A stretch of 64,000 nucleotides of DNA from Cytobacillus sp. NCCP-133. GTDB lineage: Bacteria > Bacillota > Bacilli > Bacillales > Cytobacillaceae. Below the pieces are notes generated by a model. The model had not been told where the DNA came from, ran no database searches, and saw only the letters and a program-made list of their open reading frames with translations. The position numbers were made by a program, and so were the translations under genes. Within the stretch, counting starts at the first letter, position 1, and every line of letters begins with the position of its first letter. This document shows positions 1 through 12,378 of this stretch, in pieces. The DNA lies in NCBI RefSeq assembly GCF_026011715.1, contig NZ_BRVM01000001.1, positions 529,021 through 593,020 on the forward strand, read 5' to 3'.

Positions 1-131
1 ATCATTTCATTCACTGCAGAATGTTATGAATATCTCCTGGTTTGCAAGGCATATTCATGGATTAAATGTATATATACACATAATACAACCATTATATTAT
101 AACATACGTACGTGGTCTTTCAACAATCAGG

Positions 132-1163
132 CTATATATTGGGATAAGAAATTTCTTCTATCTTTCTAATACAGCTAAGGGCTTCTTCCAATTCCTCTTC
201 AGAAATCCCATAAAGCTTTGCCATCTTCCCACTGGAAGCCTCAAGACCATGATATTCGCTGGCAAGCCTGTGATAAGCTGCTGCCCATGATGCTGCATTG
301 AAAGGTTCCAGCTCAAGCGGATAAACTAAAAAAAACTGCCTTTCAATGAGGCCTTTTATATTTTCATATAAAATAGGGTCTTCTTGTTCCAGTTGTGCAG
401 CCAGTTGGCTGACAATTGCTGACAGCTTCGGCTGCTGATGTACCGGAGGAAGATCAGACGGATTAAGACTTAAGGATTTTCCGAATTTCTCCAGCACCAC
501 TTCCTTATCATACTCATGCTCTGACATCACATTTAAAAGCATTGTTTTAAAGAAGGGATGGCCTTGTTCAGATACGAGGTATGCTTTAATATCATCTATA
601 TAGGGTCTTATATTCTGTTCTGCCAGCTGTGCAGCCAGCATCATTTGTGCATTTTGGTCCTGATATGAAAACAGATTCAGTTTTTTATTTTTATTTTCTT
701 CTACAGGTATCGCTTCACGCTCCTGTTTTTCAGGACTTGTTCTCTCCATTCTTCTGCAGAAGGCAAGCATTCTGCTAAAATGGTCAAACTTTTCTTTCGG
801 TATCTCCCTCTCTTCCAGCAGAACTTCAACGGTTGCAACAATTTCATTATACTGATGGAGCTGGACAAGGATCATTAAATATAAATCCATTACTTGTATG
901 TAATCCCCAATGCCTGATTGAAGCATTTTATTCGCAAGCTCCTTTGCTTTCTGAAGATTGCCAGCTTCGAAATAAGCCAAAACCAGGCCTATGTGGATAT
1001 CTGTATGATCTGGTTCGATCTCCATTGCTTCCTCAAAAAAACAGATCGACTCCTGATACTTGTTCTGCTGAAAACTCTCAAGCCCTTTTTCCATCAATCT
1101 TTCTGCAACGCCGGGAAATAGAATGATTTTATTATTTTGTTTTTTCTGTTCCCGTTTATCCAT
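132..1163 (-). CDS. ysoA: TPR-repeat protein YsoA-like
   Basis: A 343-residue soluble protein without signal peptide or membrane segment. The N-terminal third (about residues 20-100) has tetratricopeptide-like helical pairs with the typical A/G/Y/P spacing (FEEAMEIEPDHTDIHIGL). TPR units usually mediate protein-protein contacts. The middle is charged and probably a linker; the C-terminal half is helical and unassigned. It lies directly downstream of leuD in the same orientation, as ysoA does in B. subtilis, but the leuD terminator separates them. The partner and function are unknown; the name rests on position and TPR content. Confidence 0.8.
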   Translation of the reverse strand: MDKREQKKQNNKIILFPGVAERLMEKGLESFQQNKYQESICFFEEAMEIEPDHTDIHIGLVLAYFEAGNLQKAKELANKMLQSGIGDYIQVMDLYLMILVQLHQYNEIVATVEVLLEEREIPKEKFDHFSRMLAFCRRMERTSPEKQEREAIPVEENKNKKLNLFSYQDQNAQMMLAAQLAEQNIRPYIDDIKAYLVSEQGHPFFKTMLLNVMSEHEYDKEVVLEKFGKSLSLNPSDLPPVHQQPKLSAIVSQLAAQLEQEDPILYENIKGLIERQFFLVYPLELEPFNAASWAAAYHRLASEYHGLEASSGKMAKLYGISEEELEEALSCIRKIEEISYPNI

Positions 1164-1228
1164 GCCAGAACCGCCTCAACTTTATTTTTGAAATTAGTTT
1201 AGCATGAATGAATAAAAAAACAAAAAGA

Positions 1229-1248
1229 TTCATGGCAGTTGCCATGAA
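1229..1248 (-). terminator. Terminator of the ilv-leu operon
   Basis: Stem TTCATGGC/GCCATGAA with an AGTT loop just after the leuD stop, followed on the minus strand by a T-rich tail (TCTTTTTGTTTTTTT). It separates the seven-gene operon from ysoA. Confidence 0.85.
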
Positions 1249-1259
1249 CCTTCAAGAAT

Positions 1260-1853
1260 TTATTGTCTTACAATCTCTTTTCTTTCAAAGTTTCCTATGT
1301 GATCTTCCAGTTGAAGTGTTATCTCTATTTCATCCCACCCGTTAATGAGCATTTTCTTCCAATAGTCGTTAATAAAAAATTTAGCGGTAAAGCCCTGCCC
1401 ATCTTCAATACATTCATTCTCCAGGTCAACCTTCAGCTCATACGGCTGATTTTTAGCCCGCTCCAGCAGATAGTCTACCGTTTCAGCAGGCAGGCTGATC
1501 GGCAAAAGTCCATTTTTTAAACAGTTTTGATGAAAAATGTCAGCAAATGAAGGGGCGATGATCACTTTAAAACCGTAATCTCCTAGTGCCCATGGAGCGT
1601 GTTCACGCGAAGAGCCACAGCCAAAATTTTCATTCGCAATAAGAATTGGAGCTCCCTGATTCTCTTTTCTATTTAATTCAAAATCCGGATTTGGCTCTCC
1701 CTCTTTTGTAAATCTCCAATCATAGAATAAGAACTGTCCAAATCCTGTCTTTTCTATTCTTTTTAAAAATTGTTTTGGAATAATTTGATCTGTATCCACG
1801 TTCGCTCTATCAAGAGCTATTGCTTTTCCATGTAACGTCTTAAATCCGTCCAT
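1260..1853 (-). CDS. leuD: 3-isopropylmalate dehydratase small subunit LeuD
   Basis: Small subunit (197 aa) of isopropylmalate isomerase, which with LeuC converts 2-isopropylmalate to 3-isopropylmalate in leucine synthesis. The swivel-domain signature GCGSSREHAPWAL is present near the middle and the length is normal for the family. I place the start at the ATG at 1851-1853 (MDGFKTLHGKAIALDR), preceded by AGGGGAG. The frame stays open upstream to 1922, but that part overlaps leuC and does not resemble LeuD. It follows leuC by 16 bp and is the last gene of the operon. Confidence 0.96.
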   Translation of the reverse strand: MDGFKTLHGKAIALDRANVDTDQIIPKQFLKRIEKTGFGQFLFYDWRFTKEGEPNPDFELNRKENQGAPILIANENFGCGSSREHAPWALGDYGFKVIIAPSFADIFHQNCLKNGLLPISLPAETVDYLLERAKNQPYELKVDLENECIEDGQGFTAKFFINDYWKKMLINGWDEIEITLQLEDHIGNFERKEIVRQ

Positions 1854-1869
1854 TCCGCTCTCCCCTATC

Positions 1870-3285
1870 TTATTGAACTGTTTCCGCTGCAAGCAAAGCA
1901 CCGACATCGACAAAATGGCCATATATTGCTGCTGCAGCTGCCATCATAGGGCTGACAAGATGCGTTCTTGCACCAGACCCCTGGCGCCCTTCAAAATTCC
2001 GGTTTGATGTTGATGCACAATGCTCTCCGCTTGGCACAATATCATTATTCATGCTTAAGCACATACTGCAGCCTGACTCTCTCCATTCGAATCCTGCTTG
2101 CTTGAAAATAACATCTAGGCCTTCAGCCTCAGCCTGCTTCTTAACCTGCTGCGAACCTGGAACAACCAGTGCTCTAACTTGCGGGTGAATCTTTTTTCCT
2201 CTGATTATTTCCGTAGCCTGCCTTAAGTCCTCTAAACGGGAATTAGTGCATGATCCAATAAAAACATGCTGAATTTGAATATCTTCTATTTTTTGCCCTT
2301 CCTTCAGCCCCATATAGGCTAATGCTCCGGACAAAGATTTTTTCTCAAGTTCTGTTTCGCAATCCTCCAGGCGCGGTATTTCTTCTGTCACTTTTGATGT
2401 CATCGATGGATTTGTTCCCCAGCTGACCATCGGCGCAATATCCGCTGCATCTATTTTAATAGTTTTATCGTAGGTTGCATCAGAATCGGAGGCAAGGTCT
2501 ATCCAGTTTTCAACTGCCTGCTCAAAGCCTTCTCCTTTTGGAACATACTTACGGCCTTCTAAATAGGCAAATGTAGTATCGTCCGGACTAACCAGCCCAG
2601 CTCTTGCGCCACCTTCAATTGACATATTGCAAATCGTCATTCTTTCTTCCATGCTCATATTTGCAATGGTATCCCCGCAATACTCGATAATATAGCCCGT
2701 GCCAAAACCAATCCCATTTTTGGCAATCACATAAAGGATTACATCCTTAGCTGAAACACCCTTATTTAACTCTCCATTAATTTCCAACTTTAAACTTTTA
2801 GGTTTTGTTTGCCATAGTGTCTGGGTTGCCATCACATGCTCTACTTCACTTGTGCCAATCCCGAAGGCAATGGACCCAAATGCTCCGTGGGTTGATGTAT
2901 GGCTATCACCGCATACAATCGTCATTCCCGGCTGGGTCAGCCCCAGTTCAGGGCCAATGACATGTACAATCCCCTGTTCAGGGCTATCCAATCCGGCAAG
3001 CTGGATGCCAAACTCCATGCAGTTTTTTTCAAGAGTAGTCATCTGGTTCAACGCAACCGGGTCATTTATTACCTTGCGGTTATCGGTTGGGATATTATGA
3101 TCCACTGTTGCAAACGTTTTATCTGGCCTTCTAACCTTCCTATTTTTCATCCTTAAGCCTGAAAAAGCTTGAGGGGATGTAACTTCATGCACTAAATGAA
3201 GATCAATATATATTAAATCTGGCTTTCCTTCTTCCTTGTGGACAACATGTCTTTCCCAAATCTTATCTATTATTGATTTTCCCAT
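1870..3285 (-). CDS. leuC: 3-isopropylmalate dehydratase large subunit LeuC
   Basis: Large, catalytic subunit (471 aa) of isopropylmalate isomerase, an aconitase-family [4Fe-4S] enzyme. The three cluster-binding cysteines are visible as C346 (GSCTNSR), C406 and C409 (SGCSMC). Substrate and active-site segments [13 protein letters not shown] and [11 protein letters not shown] are intact. It lies between leuB and leuD; the leuB-leuC gap carries a stem-loop that may set LeuC/LeuD levels independently of the upstream genes. Confidence 0.98.
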   Translation of the reverse strand: MGKSIIDKIWERHVVHKEEGKPDLIYIDLHLVHEVTSPQAFSGLRMKNRKVRRPDKTFATVDHNIPTDNRKVINDPVALNQMTTLEKNCMEFGIQLAGLDSPEQGIVHVIGPELGLTQPGMTIVCGDSHTSTHGAFGSIAFGIGTSEVEHVMATQTLWQTKPKSLKLEINGELNKGVSAKDVILYVIAKNGIGFGTGYIIEYCGDTIANMSMEERMTICNMSIEGGARAGLVSPDDTTFAYLEGRKYVPKGEGFEQAVENWIDLASDSDATYDKTIKIDAADIAPMVSWGTNPSMTSKVTEEIPRLEDCETELEKKSLSGALAYMGLKEGQKIEDIQIQHVFIGSCTNSRLEDLRQATEIIRGKKIHPQVRALVVPGSQQVKKQAEAEGLDVIFKQAGFEWRESGCSMCLSMNNDIVPSGEHCASTSNRNFEGRQGSGARTHLVSPMMAAAAAIYGHFVDVGALLAAETVQ

Positions 3286-3309
3286 TTTTGCTCGACTCCC
3301 TTTTTAAAA

Positions 3310-3337
3310 GAAACACGACCGCCGATGGCCGTGTTTC
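3310..3337 (-). terminator. Stem-loop between leuB and leuC
   Basis: On the minus strand GAAACACGGCC pairs with GGTCGTGTTTC (11 bp with one G-U) around a 6-nt loop and is followed by TTTT. It looks like an intrinsic terminator but sits inside an operon, so it is more likely a partial terminator or a stabilising 3' end of a processed transcript. B. subtilis ilv-leu mRNA is known to be cut into segments of different stability. Confidence 0.65.
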
Positions 3338-3355
3338 AGTTTTAAAATTTTTATT

Positions 3356-4468
3356 CTAAGCATAAGCCCCCATAATGTTTAAGATTGCTTCATTGTCCAA
3401 AAGAGTAGCCTTTACCTCTTCGATCATTTCCGAAGTAGAGACCTGCTTTTTGCCAAATGAGACGATATCTCTTGTGCGGCAACCGGCATCTAATACTTGA
3501 TTGACCGCATTTTCGATTGCTGCCGCTTCTTCTTCCATTCCAAAAGATAAACGCAGCATCATAGCGGCTGATAATATCATGGCAATTGGATTAGCAGTAT
3601 TTTTTCCTTCGATATCAGGCGCTGAGCCATGGATCGGCTCATATAAATACGGCCCATTTTCTGAAATGCTGGCAGATGGCAGCATTCCCAAAGAACCAGT
3701 CAATACCGATGCCTCATCACTGAGAATATCCCCAAACATATTCTCGGTTACTACAACATCAAATTGTTTTGGATTTTTGATCATTTGCATAGCTGCATTG
3801 TCAACAAGCATATGTTCTAAAGTCACGTCCGGATATCGCTTGGAAAGGTCTTCAGCTACCTCTCTCCACATTCTGCTGGATTCAAGGACATTTGCTTTAT
3901 CAATGGATGTAACTTTCCCACGCCGTTTTCTGGCAAGCTCAAAAGCCAGCTTAATGACACGGTGCATTTCATCTTTTTGATAATATAAAGTGTCTACTAC
4001 AGCATCTTCCCCGTTTTGCTTCGTTCGTTCACTCGGTTTTCCAAAATAAAGGCCGCCGGTTAGTTCCCTGACCATCAGCATATCCACACCCTCGATTACT
4101 TCCTTTCTTAATGGAGAAGTATCAGAAAGGCTTGAATAATACTGTGTAGGTCTTAAATTAGCATATAAGGCCAATTCCTTGCGGAGCTTCAAGAGTCCCC
4201 TTTCAGGACGAAGGTGTGGAGGCTGACAGTCCCACTTCGGTCCGCCTACTGCTCCAAGTAAGACCGCATCGCATTCTTTGCAAAGCTCCAGTGTTTCATC
4301 GGGCAGCGGAGTGCCAGCTGCATCAATCGCCGTTCCACCAATCTTTCCGTATGAAAAGTCAAATTGGTGGCCGAAACGTTCCCCTACAGCCTGCAGAACT
4401 TCAATTGCCCCCTTCACTACTTCTTTGCCGATTCCATCTCCAGGAAGTACAGCGATACGTTTTTTCAT
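3356..4468 (-). CDS. leuB: 3-isopropylmalate dehydrogenase LeuB
   Basis: NAD-dependent oxidative decarboxylase (370 aa) converting 3-isopropylmalate to 2-ketoisocaproate in the cytoplasm. It carries the family's N-terminal PGDGIGKEV, the substrate loop RELTGGLYFG, and the metal/NAD region NMFGDILSDE followed by GSLGMLPSAS. Length is normal. It is flanked by intergenic stem-loops on both sides (leuA-leuB and leuB-leuC), the only gene of the operon enclosed this way. Confidence 0.98.
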   Translation of the reverse strand: MKKRIAVLPGDGIGKEVVKGAIEVLQAVGERFGHQFDFSYGKIGGTAIDAAGTPLPDETLELCKECDAVLLGAVGGPKWDCQPPHLRPERGLLKLRKELALYANLRPTQYYSSLSDTSPLRKEVIEGVDMLMVRELTGGLYFGKPSERTKQNGEDAVVDTLYYQKDEMHRVIKLAFELARKRRGKVTSIDKANVLESSRMWREVAEDLSKRYPDVTLEHMLVDNAAMQMIKNPKQFDVVVTENMFGDILSDEASVLTGSLGMLPSASISENGPYLYEPIHGSAPDIEGKNTANPIAMILSAAMMLRLSFGMEEEAAAIENAVNQVLDAGCRTRDIVSFGKKQVSTSEMIEEVKATLLDNEAILNIMGAYA

Positions 4469-4498
4469 TCTTTATCCCTCCGCCTAGTTTTATAGTTT

Positions 4499-4523
4499 GA
4501 GGTGCCACATCAGCCGGCACCTC
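4499..4523 (-). terminator. Stem-loop between leuA and leuB
   Basis: Perfect 8-bp stem GAGGTGCC/GGCACCTC with a 9-nt loop in the 67-bp leuA-leuB gap. There is no T-run after it on the minus strand, so it is probably an RNA processing or stability element rather than a terminator. Confidence 0.6.
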
Positions 4524-4535
4524 TATCTCATCTGT

Positions 4536-7104
<2,569 letters not shown>

Positions 7105-7140
7105 CTAATTAAAATTTTTTATTTTTTAAATATTCCTTCA

Positions 7141-7659
7141 TTAAATAATAGAATAAGACTTGTGCTGCTGGGAATTACGCTGTGTCCCCCTTGGGAATGC
7201 TGTGGTTCCTGTACGGGCAAGCTCCTTAATGCCATATGGTTTGATCAAGTCAATGAAAGCTTCCACTTTATCGGATTCCCCGGTTATTTGAATCGTCATG
7301 CTGTCTTTGCTGACGTCTATAACCGAAGCCCTGAACGGCTCAATTAATGAGTAAACTTCATTCCTTGTGTACGGTACAGCCTGGACTTTGATAAGAGCAA
7401 GTTCCCTTGCAACAATTGATTGATCTGTGATATCCGTTACCTTGATCACATCAATTTGCTTGTTTAATTGTTTTGTAATTTGTTCGCTAGCCCTGTCATC
7501 TTCTACATGAACCACGCAAGTGATGCGGGACATCCCTTCGTGTTCAGAGAGGCCTACTGAGATGCTTTCTATATTGAAATTCCTTTTGGAAAATAAATTT
7601 GTAATTCTATTCAGAACACCCGGCCTGTTCATAACAGTCAGGCAAATGATTCTTTTCAT
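7141..7659 (-). CDS. ilvH: Acetolactate synthase regulatory subunit IlvH
   Basis: Small regulatory subunit (172 aa) of acetohydroxyacid synthase. An N-terminal ACT domain (about residues 3-75, starting [21 protein letters not shown]) binds the feedback effector valine in this family; the C-terminal domain (about 85-160) contacts and activates IlvB. Its start overlaps the end of ilvB by 4 nt (ATGA), a classic coupled arrangement for subunits of one enzyme. Confidence 0.97.
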   Translation of the reverse strand: MKRIICLTVMNRPGVLNRITNLFSKRNFNIESISVGLSEHEGMSRITCVVHVEDDRASEQITKQLNKQIDVIKVTDITDQSIVARELALIKVQAVPYTRNEVYSLIEPFRASVIDVSKDSMTIQITGESDKVEAFIDLIKPYGIKELARTGTTAFPRGTQRNSQQHKSYSII

Positions 7660-9374
7660 GGTTTAACACCTACCATTTCGTGTAGTCCTTTTCCAGGAGC
7701 TATCATTGGATAAACATTTTCATCCGGATCAACCCTGAAGTCCAAAAGAACCGGTTCGCGGCTGTTGAGAACCTCATCCAGAACAGCTTCTGCTTCTTTT
7801 TCTGATTGAATCATATAGCCTTTAATATCATATGCTTCTGCCAGTTTCACAAACGATGGCTGTACTGGGATCTTGCTATGGGAGAAGCGTGATTCATAAA
7901 AGATTTCCTGCCATTGGCGAACCATGCCAAGCGCCATATTATTTAAAATGACTATTTTAACCGGCAAGTTCAATTCCTTGATGATTGCGAGCTCCTGAGT
8001 GGACATTTGGAAGCCGCCATCTCCGCAAACAGCAATAACACATGCATCAGGATCTGCCAGCTGTGCGCCTATGCTTGCCGGAAAGCCGAATCCCATTGTT
8101 CCAAGCCCGCCTGAAGTTACCCATCTGTCTGCTCTTTTAAAGCGGTAATACTGGGCTGCCCACATTTGATGCTGGCCTACATCGGTGACTACAATGGCAT
8201 CTCCGTTCGTTTTTGCATGGAGCATTTCCATAACCTTTTGTGGCTTTAATCTTTCCGCTTCTCTATCGTAGAAGTAGGGATACTCCTCTTGCCATTGCTG
8301 AATGGTTTCCATCCATTCTTTTTGTGCCGGCGGTTTTCCATCCTGCTGGATCAGCTGCTGAAGAGCTTCCTTAGCATCTGCTACAATCGGGATCGATGTC
8401 GGAACATTTTTGCCAATTTCAGCAGGATCGATATCGATATGGGCTACTGTTGCATGAGGGGCAAAATGCTTCAAATTGCCAGTCAGCCTGTCATCGAATC
8501 GAGCTCCTATATTTATCAGCAAATCACATTCTGTTAAACCCATATTCGCTGCGTAGCAGCCGTGCATACCTGCCATTCCAACAAATAGCGAATGGTTTGC
8601 CGGGAACCCGCCCAGTCCCAACAGTGTGTGGATAACCGGGATCTGCTGCTGCTCTGCATACTCCTTTAATTCGGCGGAAGCTTTGGCATGGAGAACGCCT
8701 GCTCCTGCCAATATGACAGGCTTTTTCGCTCTGCTTACCGCCTCTGTTAATTTCCTTACTTGCAAATAATTAGGTTTTAATGTAGGCTGATACCCTGGCA
8801 AATCCACTTCTTTTTCTTCCGGAGGCTGCGCAATTGATGCTGCGATATCTTTAGGAATATCAATCAATACCGGACCAGGCCTTCCAGTTGAAGCGATATA
8901 AAAAGCTTCCTTCACAATTCTTGGTATATCTTCAATACTGCGGATCTGATAGTTATATTTCGTGATAGGCGTTGTGATCCCGAGGATATCCGCCTCCTGA
9001 AAGGCATCCGATCCAATGACGCCTGTAGCCACCTGGCCTGTAAAAACAATCAGAGGAAGTGAATCCATCATTGCGTCCGCAAGCCCTGTTACAATATTCG
9101 TAGCCCCTGGACCTGATGTGGCAATTACTACACCCGGCTTTCCTGAAATGCGGGCATATCCTTCGGCTGCATGTATTCCTCCCTGTTCATGCCGGGGCAA
9201 AACATGAAGAATTTTTGAATCATACAGCTTATCGTAGATTGGAAGAACTGCACCTCCTGGGTAACCAAAAATCACTTCAACATTTTCAAATTCCAAGGCT
9301 CTTAATAACAGATCTGCACCGGTAACCGTTTCGGTCTCCGTTTTTGTTTCTGTTAAGGCAGCTTCCTGCAACAT
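7656..9374 (-). CDS. ilvB: Acetolactate synthase catalytic subunit IlvB
   Basis: Thiamine-diphosphate enzyme (572 aa from the chosen start) making acetolactate or acetohydroxybutyrate from pyruvate. The catalytic glutamate is E63 in [16 protein letters not shown], and the ThDP/Mg motif starts GDGGFQMS and ends NN. I choose the ATG at 9372-9374, preceded by AGAGGAGG. The reading frame stays open 63 codons further, but that stretch is the T-box terminator and antiterminator, not protein. First gene of the operon. Confidence 0.97.
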   Translation of the reverse strand: MLQEAALTETKTETETVTGADLLLRALEFENVEVIFGYPGGAVLPIYDKLYDSKILHVLPRHEQGGIHAAEGYARISGKPGVVIATSGPGATNIVTGLADAMMDSLPLIVFTGQVATGVIGSDAFQEADILGITTPITKYNYQIRSIEDIPRIVKEAFYIASTGRPGPVLIDIPKDIAASIAQPPEEKEVDLPGYQPTLKPNYLQVRKLTEAVSRAKKPVILAGAGVLHAKASAELKEYAEQQQIPVIHTLLGLGGFPANHSLFVGMAGMHGCYAANMGLTECDLLINIGARFDDRLTGNLKHFAPHATVAHIDIDPAEIGKNVPTSIPIVADAKEALQQLIQQDGKPPAQKEWMETIQQWQEEYPYFYDREAERLKPQKVMEMLHAKTNGDAIVVTDVGQHQMWAAQYYRFKRADRWVTSGGLGTMGFGFPASIGAQLADPDACVIAVCGDGGFQMSTQELAIIKELNLPVKIVILNNMALGMVRQWQEIFYESRFSHSKIPVQPSFVKLAEAYDIKGYMIQSEKEAEAVLDEVLNSREPVLLDFRVDPDENVYPMIAPGKGLHEMVGVKP

Positions 9375-9409
9375 TTGTTGATAACCTCCTCTGGTTTTTA
9401 CTCCAATAT

Positions 9410-9475
9410 AAAAAGCCCTTCCATCCCTATACATGCCTATTGATTCTAGGCTTAAGGGATGAAAAGGCTTTGATA
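9410..9475 (-). terminator. T-box attenuator terminator before ilvB
   Basis: On the minus strand AAGCCTTTTCATCCCT pairs with AGGGATGGAAGGGCTT and runs into TTTTT. The left arm overlaps the sequence that follows the T-box, so pairing of uncharged tRNA with the T-box would favour the competing antiterminator. Confidence 0.9.
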
Positions 9476-9760
9476 AACCTGTTCCACGGTACCACCCTGA
9501 TTCACGCGTAACACGTGCACTCATGGATAGCAAAACTGCTATCCGTTTTGATAACGGGTGCAATACACCCGGCAGCCCCTACTCGAGGAGTTTTCTTTCA
9601 GGCCTGCGCTCCGAGGTGAGTTCATTTCATGAAGGCATTGCCGGTTTTCAGCACCTCCGGCTCTCTGTGAATGCCTGATCATAAAACTACTTATCCTCTT
9701 CTACGCTTTTCATATTTAGTGTTTCAATTTCTCATTAAGGAGACGTATCTCAGGATACTC
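9410..9760 (-). promoter_or_regulatory. Leucine T-box riboswitch of the ilv-leu operon
   Basis: The conserved T-box AGGGTGGTACCGTGGAAC lies at 9481-9498, followed by the terminator and preceded by a long stem I region (about 9600-9740). The likely specifier is CTC (9618-9620) in the context GAACTCACC, a leucine codon followed by A as is usual. This fits an operon needed when uncharged tRNA-Leu accumulates. The family assignment is firm from the T-box; the specifier was placed by eye. Confidence 0.93.
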
Positions 9761-9790
9761 ATCGTTATTGTTTAACACTTTAAACCGCTG

Positions 9791-9805
9791 AATTTTCAGA
9801 TTAAA
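9791..9805. promoter_or_regulatory. Possible CodY box in the ilv-leu leader
   Basis: AATTTTCAGATTAAA matches 11 of 15 positions of the CodY consensus AATTTTCWGAAAATT, with the left half exact. It lies roughly 80-95 bp downstream of the predicted transcription start, where a bound repressor could act as a roadblock. CodY control of ilv-leu is established in B. subtilis; this particular site is inferred. Confidence 0.45.
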
Positions 9806-9892
9806 AAAATCTGCAAACGGCATGATCAATCATTCCATTTAAGCGGTTGAAATTCCAATTGATTCAGATTTGAATTTCTTATATTGAGGACT

Positions 9893-9921
9893 ATCTTACG
9901 CCCATTTTCACAAGCCGTCAA
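9893..9921 (-). promoter_or_regulatory. Sigma-A promoter of the ilv-leu operon
   Basis: TTGACG (9916-9921), 17-bp spacer, TAAGAT (9893-9898) on the minus strand. It would start transcription near 9886, giving a leader of about 510 nt that contains the T-box. Confidence 0.8.
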
Positions 9922-10085
9922 CACCCCTTTTGTGAATTATTTGATAATTTAGACTAGTGCGCTTTTTTGTATCCGCTTACAATGTTGATGTATTCACATT
10001 CTGTTGGACAAAATTTTTTTTGAAAATTTTCCTAATACCGAAGATCGCTGACATGTTCGAGGGAATTGCGGGGAACATCAGAACA

Positions 10086-10111
10086 CAAAAAAACTCACCG
10101 GAATGGTGAGT
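10086..10111 (-). terminator. Terminator after tRNA-Arg
   Basis: Stem ACTCACC/GGTGAGT with loop ATTCC, followed on the minus strand by seven T residues. It lies 40 bp past the CCA end of the tRNA gene. Confidence 0.88.
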
Positions 10112-10150
10112 GAAATTCGGTAAGATATGTAGTGTTGCTTGGTGTGTAAA

Positions 10151-10227
<77 letters not shown>

Positions 10228-10328
10228 ATGAAATAATATTAATTTTTTGGATATATTACCTCAACGACAAGTTTTATTATATTAGACAAATAATACAAAG
10301 TCAACACTTTATTAAATTTTTTTTGAAA

Positions 10329-10349
10329 GAGGGAAGCAATTCTTCCCTC
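10329..10349. terminator. Hairpin after ysnB
   Basis: Perfect stem GAGGGAAG/CTTCCCTC with a 5-nt loop, 17 bp past the ysnB stop. On the minus strand it is followed by TTTC and then A residues, so it is a weak terminator or a 3' stability hairpin. Confidence 0.5.
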
Positions 10350-10365
10350 AATTATTATATTTAAA

Positions 10366-10884
10366 TTATTGCGTTTTTGCCAGTGAAAATTTTTGTGTTA
10401 GTTCAGGAATTTTCCCGCCAGTTAAATCATAAATATCCAATAAAATTTCTTTTCCCTCAGCCTCAAGGATTACATAAGTCTTTTCCTTTCTTCCTCTTGG
10501 CAGCCTGATGCTTCCTGGGTTAATAAATAATATTCCCTCTTCCATTGCTGCCCCAAGAAAATGGGAGTGGCCGAAACAAACAATATCTGCATCTATTTCG
10601 CGTGCGCGATATGAGAGATTCATAAGAGTTGATTTTACCGAATATCTATGTCCATGCGTGACAAAAATAAGAAGCCCCCCAGCCTTTTCAACACGGTCTT
10701 CCGGGAACCCTGCATCAAAGTCGCAATTTCCTCTGACAACTGTATATCCATTAATTGAATCGTCATCAGCCTGCAGTTCAGAATCTCCGCAATGAATCAT
10801 CAAATCCATGTCTGAATGCCTTTCACGAATTCTCTTCAGGTCAGCAGTTAATCCATGACTGTCACTAACGACCAGAAGCTTCAT
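10366..10884 (-). CDS. ysnB: YfcE/YsnB-type metallophosphoesterase
   Basis: Cytoplasmic 172-aa phosphodiesterase of the calcineurin-like YfcE family. All metal-binding motifs are visible in order: SDSHG (near residue 8), HCGDSE, RGNCD, THGHRY and FGHSHF. The physiological substrate is not known; relatives hydrolyse artificial phosphodiesters with manganese. The start overlaps the end of ysnA by 4 nt, so the two are probably co-translated in the rph-ysnA-ysnB unit seen in B. subtilis. Confidence 0.93.
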   Translation of the reverse strand: MKLLVVSDSHGLTADLKRIRERHSDMDLMIHCGDSELQADDDSINGYTVVRGNCDFDAGFPEDRVEKAGGLLIFVTHGHRYSVKSTLMNLSYRAREIDADIVCFGHSHFLGAAMEEGILFINPGSIRLPRGRKEKTYVILEAEGKEILLDIYDLTGGKIPELTQKFSLAKTQ

Positions 10885-11492
10885 CGTTTTTCAGCTCCAG
10901 AAAGAAATGATGGAAGCACTTCTTCCAGTTTTTTCAGAGCTTTCGCCCTATGGCTGATCTGGCTTTTTTCTTCAGGCATTAGTTCTGCCATTGCTTTTCC
11001 TTTTTCCTCCGCAAAGAAAATGGGATCATAGCCAAATCCATGAGTGCCTTTTTGTTCTCTCAAAACATAGCCTTCACATGTTCCTGAAACTGTAATTGTA
11101 TCTTTCCCTGGTGCAGCAATTGCAAGCGCACAATAAAACCTCGCCTGCCGGCTATTATCAGGTATGCTTTCCATTTCTTCCAGCACTTTATTTATATTTT
11201 TCTGGTCATTTTTATCTTCACCTGCATATCGTGCGGAGTAAATGCCAGGCTTTCCGCCAAGGGCATCTGCCATTAATCCGGAATCATCAGCAATAACCAT
11301 CGTTCCAAATGCTTTAGAAACGGTTTCGGCTTTTAGAATGGCATTCTCTTCAAAGGTGCTGCCTGTTTCTTCCACATCCTGAAAATCCGGATAGTCCAAT
11401 AGCGTTTTAACCCTATAACCAAGAGGCTTGAACATTCGCTCAAACTCTCTTGCCTTACCTGAATTTTTTGTTGCGATGATTACTTCCTGCAT
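10881..11492 (-). CDS. ysnA: XTP/dITP pyrophosphatase (RdgB/Ham1 family)
   Basis: Removes deaminated purine nucleotides (XTP, dITP, ITP) by releasing pyrophosphate, keeping them out of DNA and RNA. Family signatures are NSGKAREF at the N terminus and IADDSGLMADALGGKPGIYSAR in the active site. The start is taken at the ATG at 11490-11492 (MQEVIIATKN) after AAGGGAAGG, giving 203 aa. An upstream in-frame ATG at 11606 lies inside rph and adds 38 unrelated residues. It begins 1 bp after the rph stop. Confidence 0.95.
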   Translation of the reverse strand: MQEVIIATKNSGKAREFERMFKPLGYRVKTLLDYPDFQDVEETGSTFEENAILKAETVSKAFGTMVIADDSGLMADALGGKPGIYSARYAGEDKNDQKNINKVLEEMESIPDNSRQARFYCALAIAAPGKDTITVSGTCEGYVLREQKGTHGFGYDPIFFAEEKGKAMAELMPEEKSQISHRAKALKKLEEVLPSFLSGAEKR

Positions 11493-11493
11493 G

Positions 11494-12264
11494 CTAAGCC
11501 TTCCCTTCCAGCTTTTCTCTTTTGTTTTGAATGCTTGATGTAATTTTGTTTCCAAGTGCTTCCTTCTGGTGTTCAAAGAGCTCTGAGATGCCTCCCTGGG
11601 CAGCACTTAACAGCTCCTGAAGCTGAGAATAAGAAAAGGTTGCCTCTTCCCCGGTCCCCTGAAGTTCTACAAACTCTCCATTTCCTGTCATGACTACATT
11701 CATGTCAACTTGTGCAGCAGAGTCTTCCATATAATTCAAGTCTGCCACTGCAAGCTTATTATCAAGGATACCGACACTTGTAGCAGCAAGAAAATCATTG
11801 ATTGGGTATTGGGAAAGCTTCTTATTGCTGTAAAGCTTGTCCATTGCATACGCCATTGCAATAAATGCGCCAGTTATGGAGGCAGTGCGCGTCCCACCAT
11901 CTGCCTGAATAACGTCACAATCAAGCCAAACGGTTCTTTCGCCCATTGCCTCCAAATCTGCAACGGCACGAAGGGCACGGCCAATTAGGCGCTGTATTTC
12001 CATTGTTCTGCCTGAAATTTTCCCTTTGGCTGATTCCCTTATGTTTCTTTGTTCTGTAGCTCTTGGAAGCATTGAATATTCAGCTGTGATCCAGCCTTTT
12101 CCCTTTCCCCTCATAAAAGGAGGGACTCTTTCATCAATACTCGCTGTACAAATCACCTTTGTATCTCCTACTGTAATAAGGACTGAGCCCTCAGGATGCT
12201 TTAAGTATTCTGTTTCAATATGTATTGGCCTTAGCTGCATTGGTTTACGTCCATCTGCACGCAC
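11494..12264 (-). CDS. rph: Ribonuclease PH
   Basis: Phosphorolytic 3'-5' exoribonuclease (256 aa) that trims tRNA 3' ends. Diagnostic segments include [13 protein letters not shown] at the N terminus, [13 protein letters not shown], and [17 protein letters not shown], which carries the active site. I place the start at a GTG (12262-12264) with AAGGGGGA upstream, because the family begins M-R-x-D-G-R. The longer open frame to 12378 overlaps the gerM terminator hairpin. First gene of rph-ysnA-ysnB. Confidence 0.95.
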   Translation of the reverse strand: MRADGRKPMQLRPIHIETEYLKHPEGSVLITVGDTKVICTASIDERVPPFMRGKGKGWITAEYSMLPRATEQRNIRESAKGKISGRTMEIQRLIGRALRAVADLEAMGERTVWLDCDVIQADGGTRTASITGAFIAMAYAMDKLYSNKKLSQYPINDFLAATSVGILDNKLAVADLNYMEDSAAQVDMNVVMTGNGEFVELQGTGEEATFSYSQLQELLSAAQGGISELFEHQKEALGNKITSSIQNKREKLEGKA

Positions 12265-12378
12265 GATCTGATTCCCCCTTGATTTTTTTAATGCAATAAA
12301 ACGTTTTTGGTTATGGCAATATAACAGCCCAATCAAAAAGGGCAGTGAAATGGAGCTACGCCCTTCGTTTTTCTGCAA

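Noticed and set aside
1-131. Possible regulatory region at the left edge
   Set aside because: AT-rich sequence with no clear promoter, hairpin or gene; the context is cut by the window edge.
1854-1922. Upstream start for leuD inside leuC
   Set aside because: No ribosome site, and the added residues do not resemble LeuD; MDGFKTLHGKA has AGGGGAG in front.
9375-9563. 63-codon N-terminal extension of ilvB
   Set aside because: It is the T-box antiterminator and terminator read as protein; the ATG at 9374 has a strong ribosome site and fits the family N terminus.
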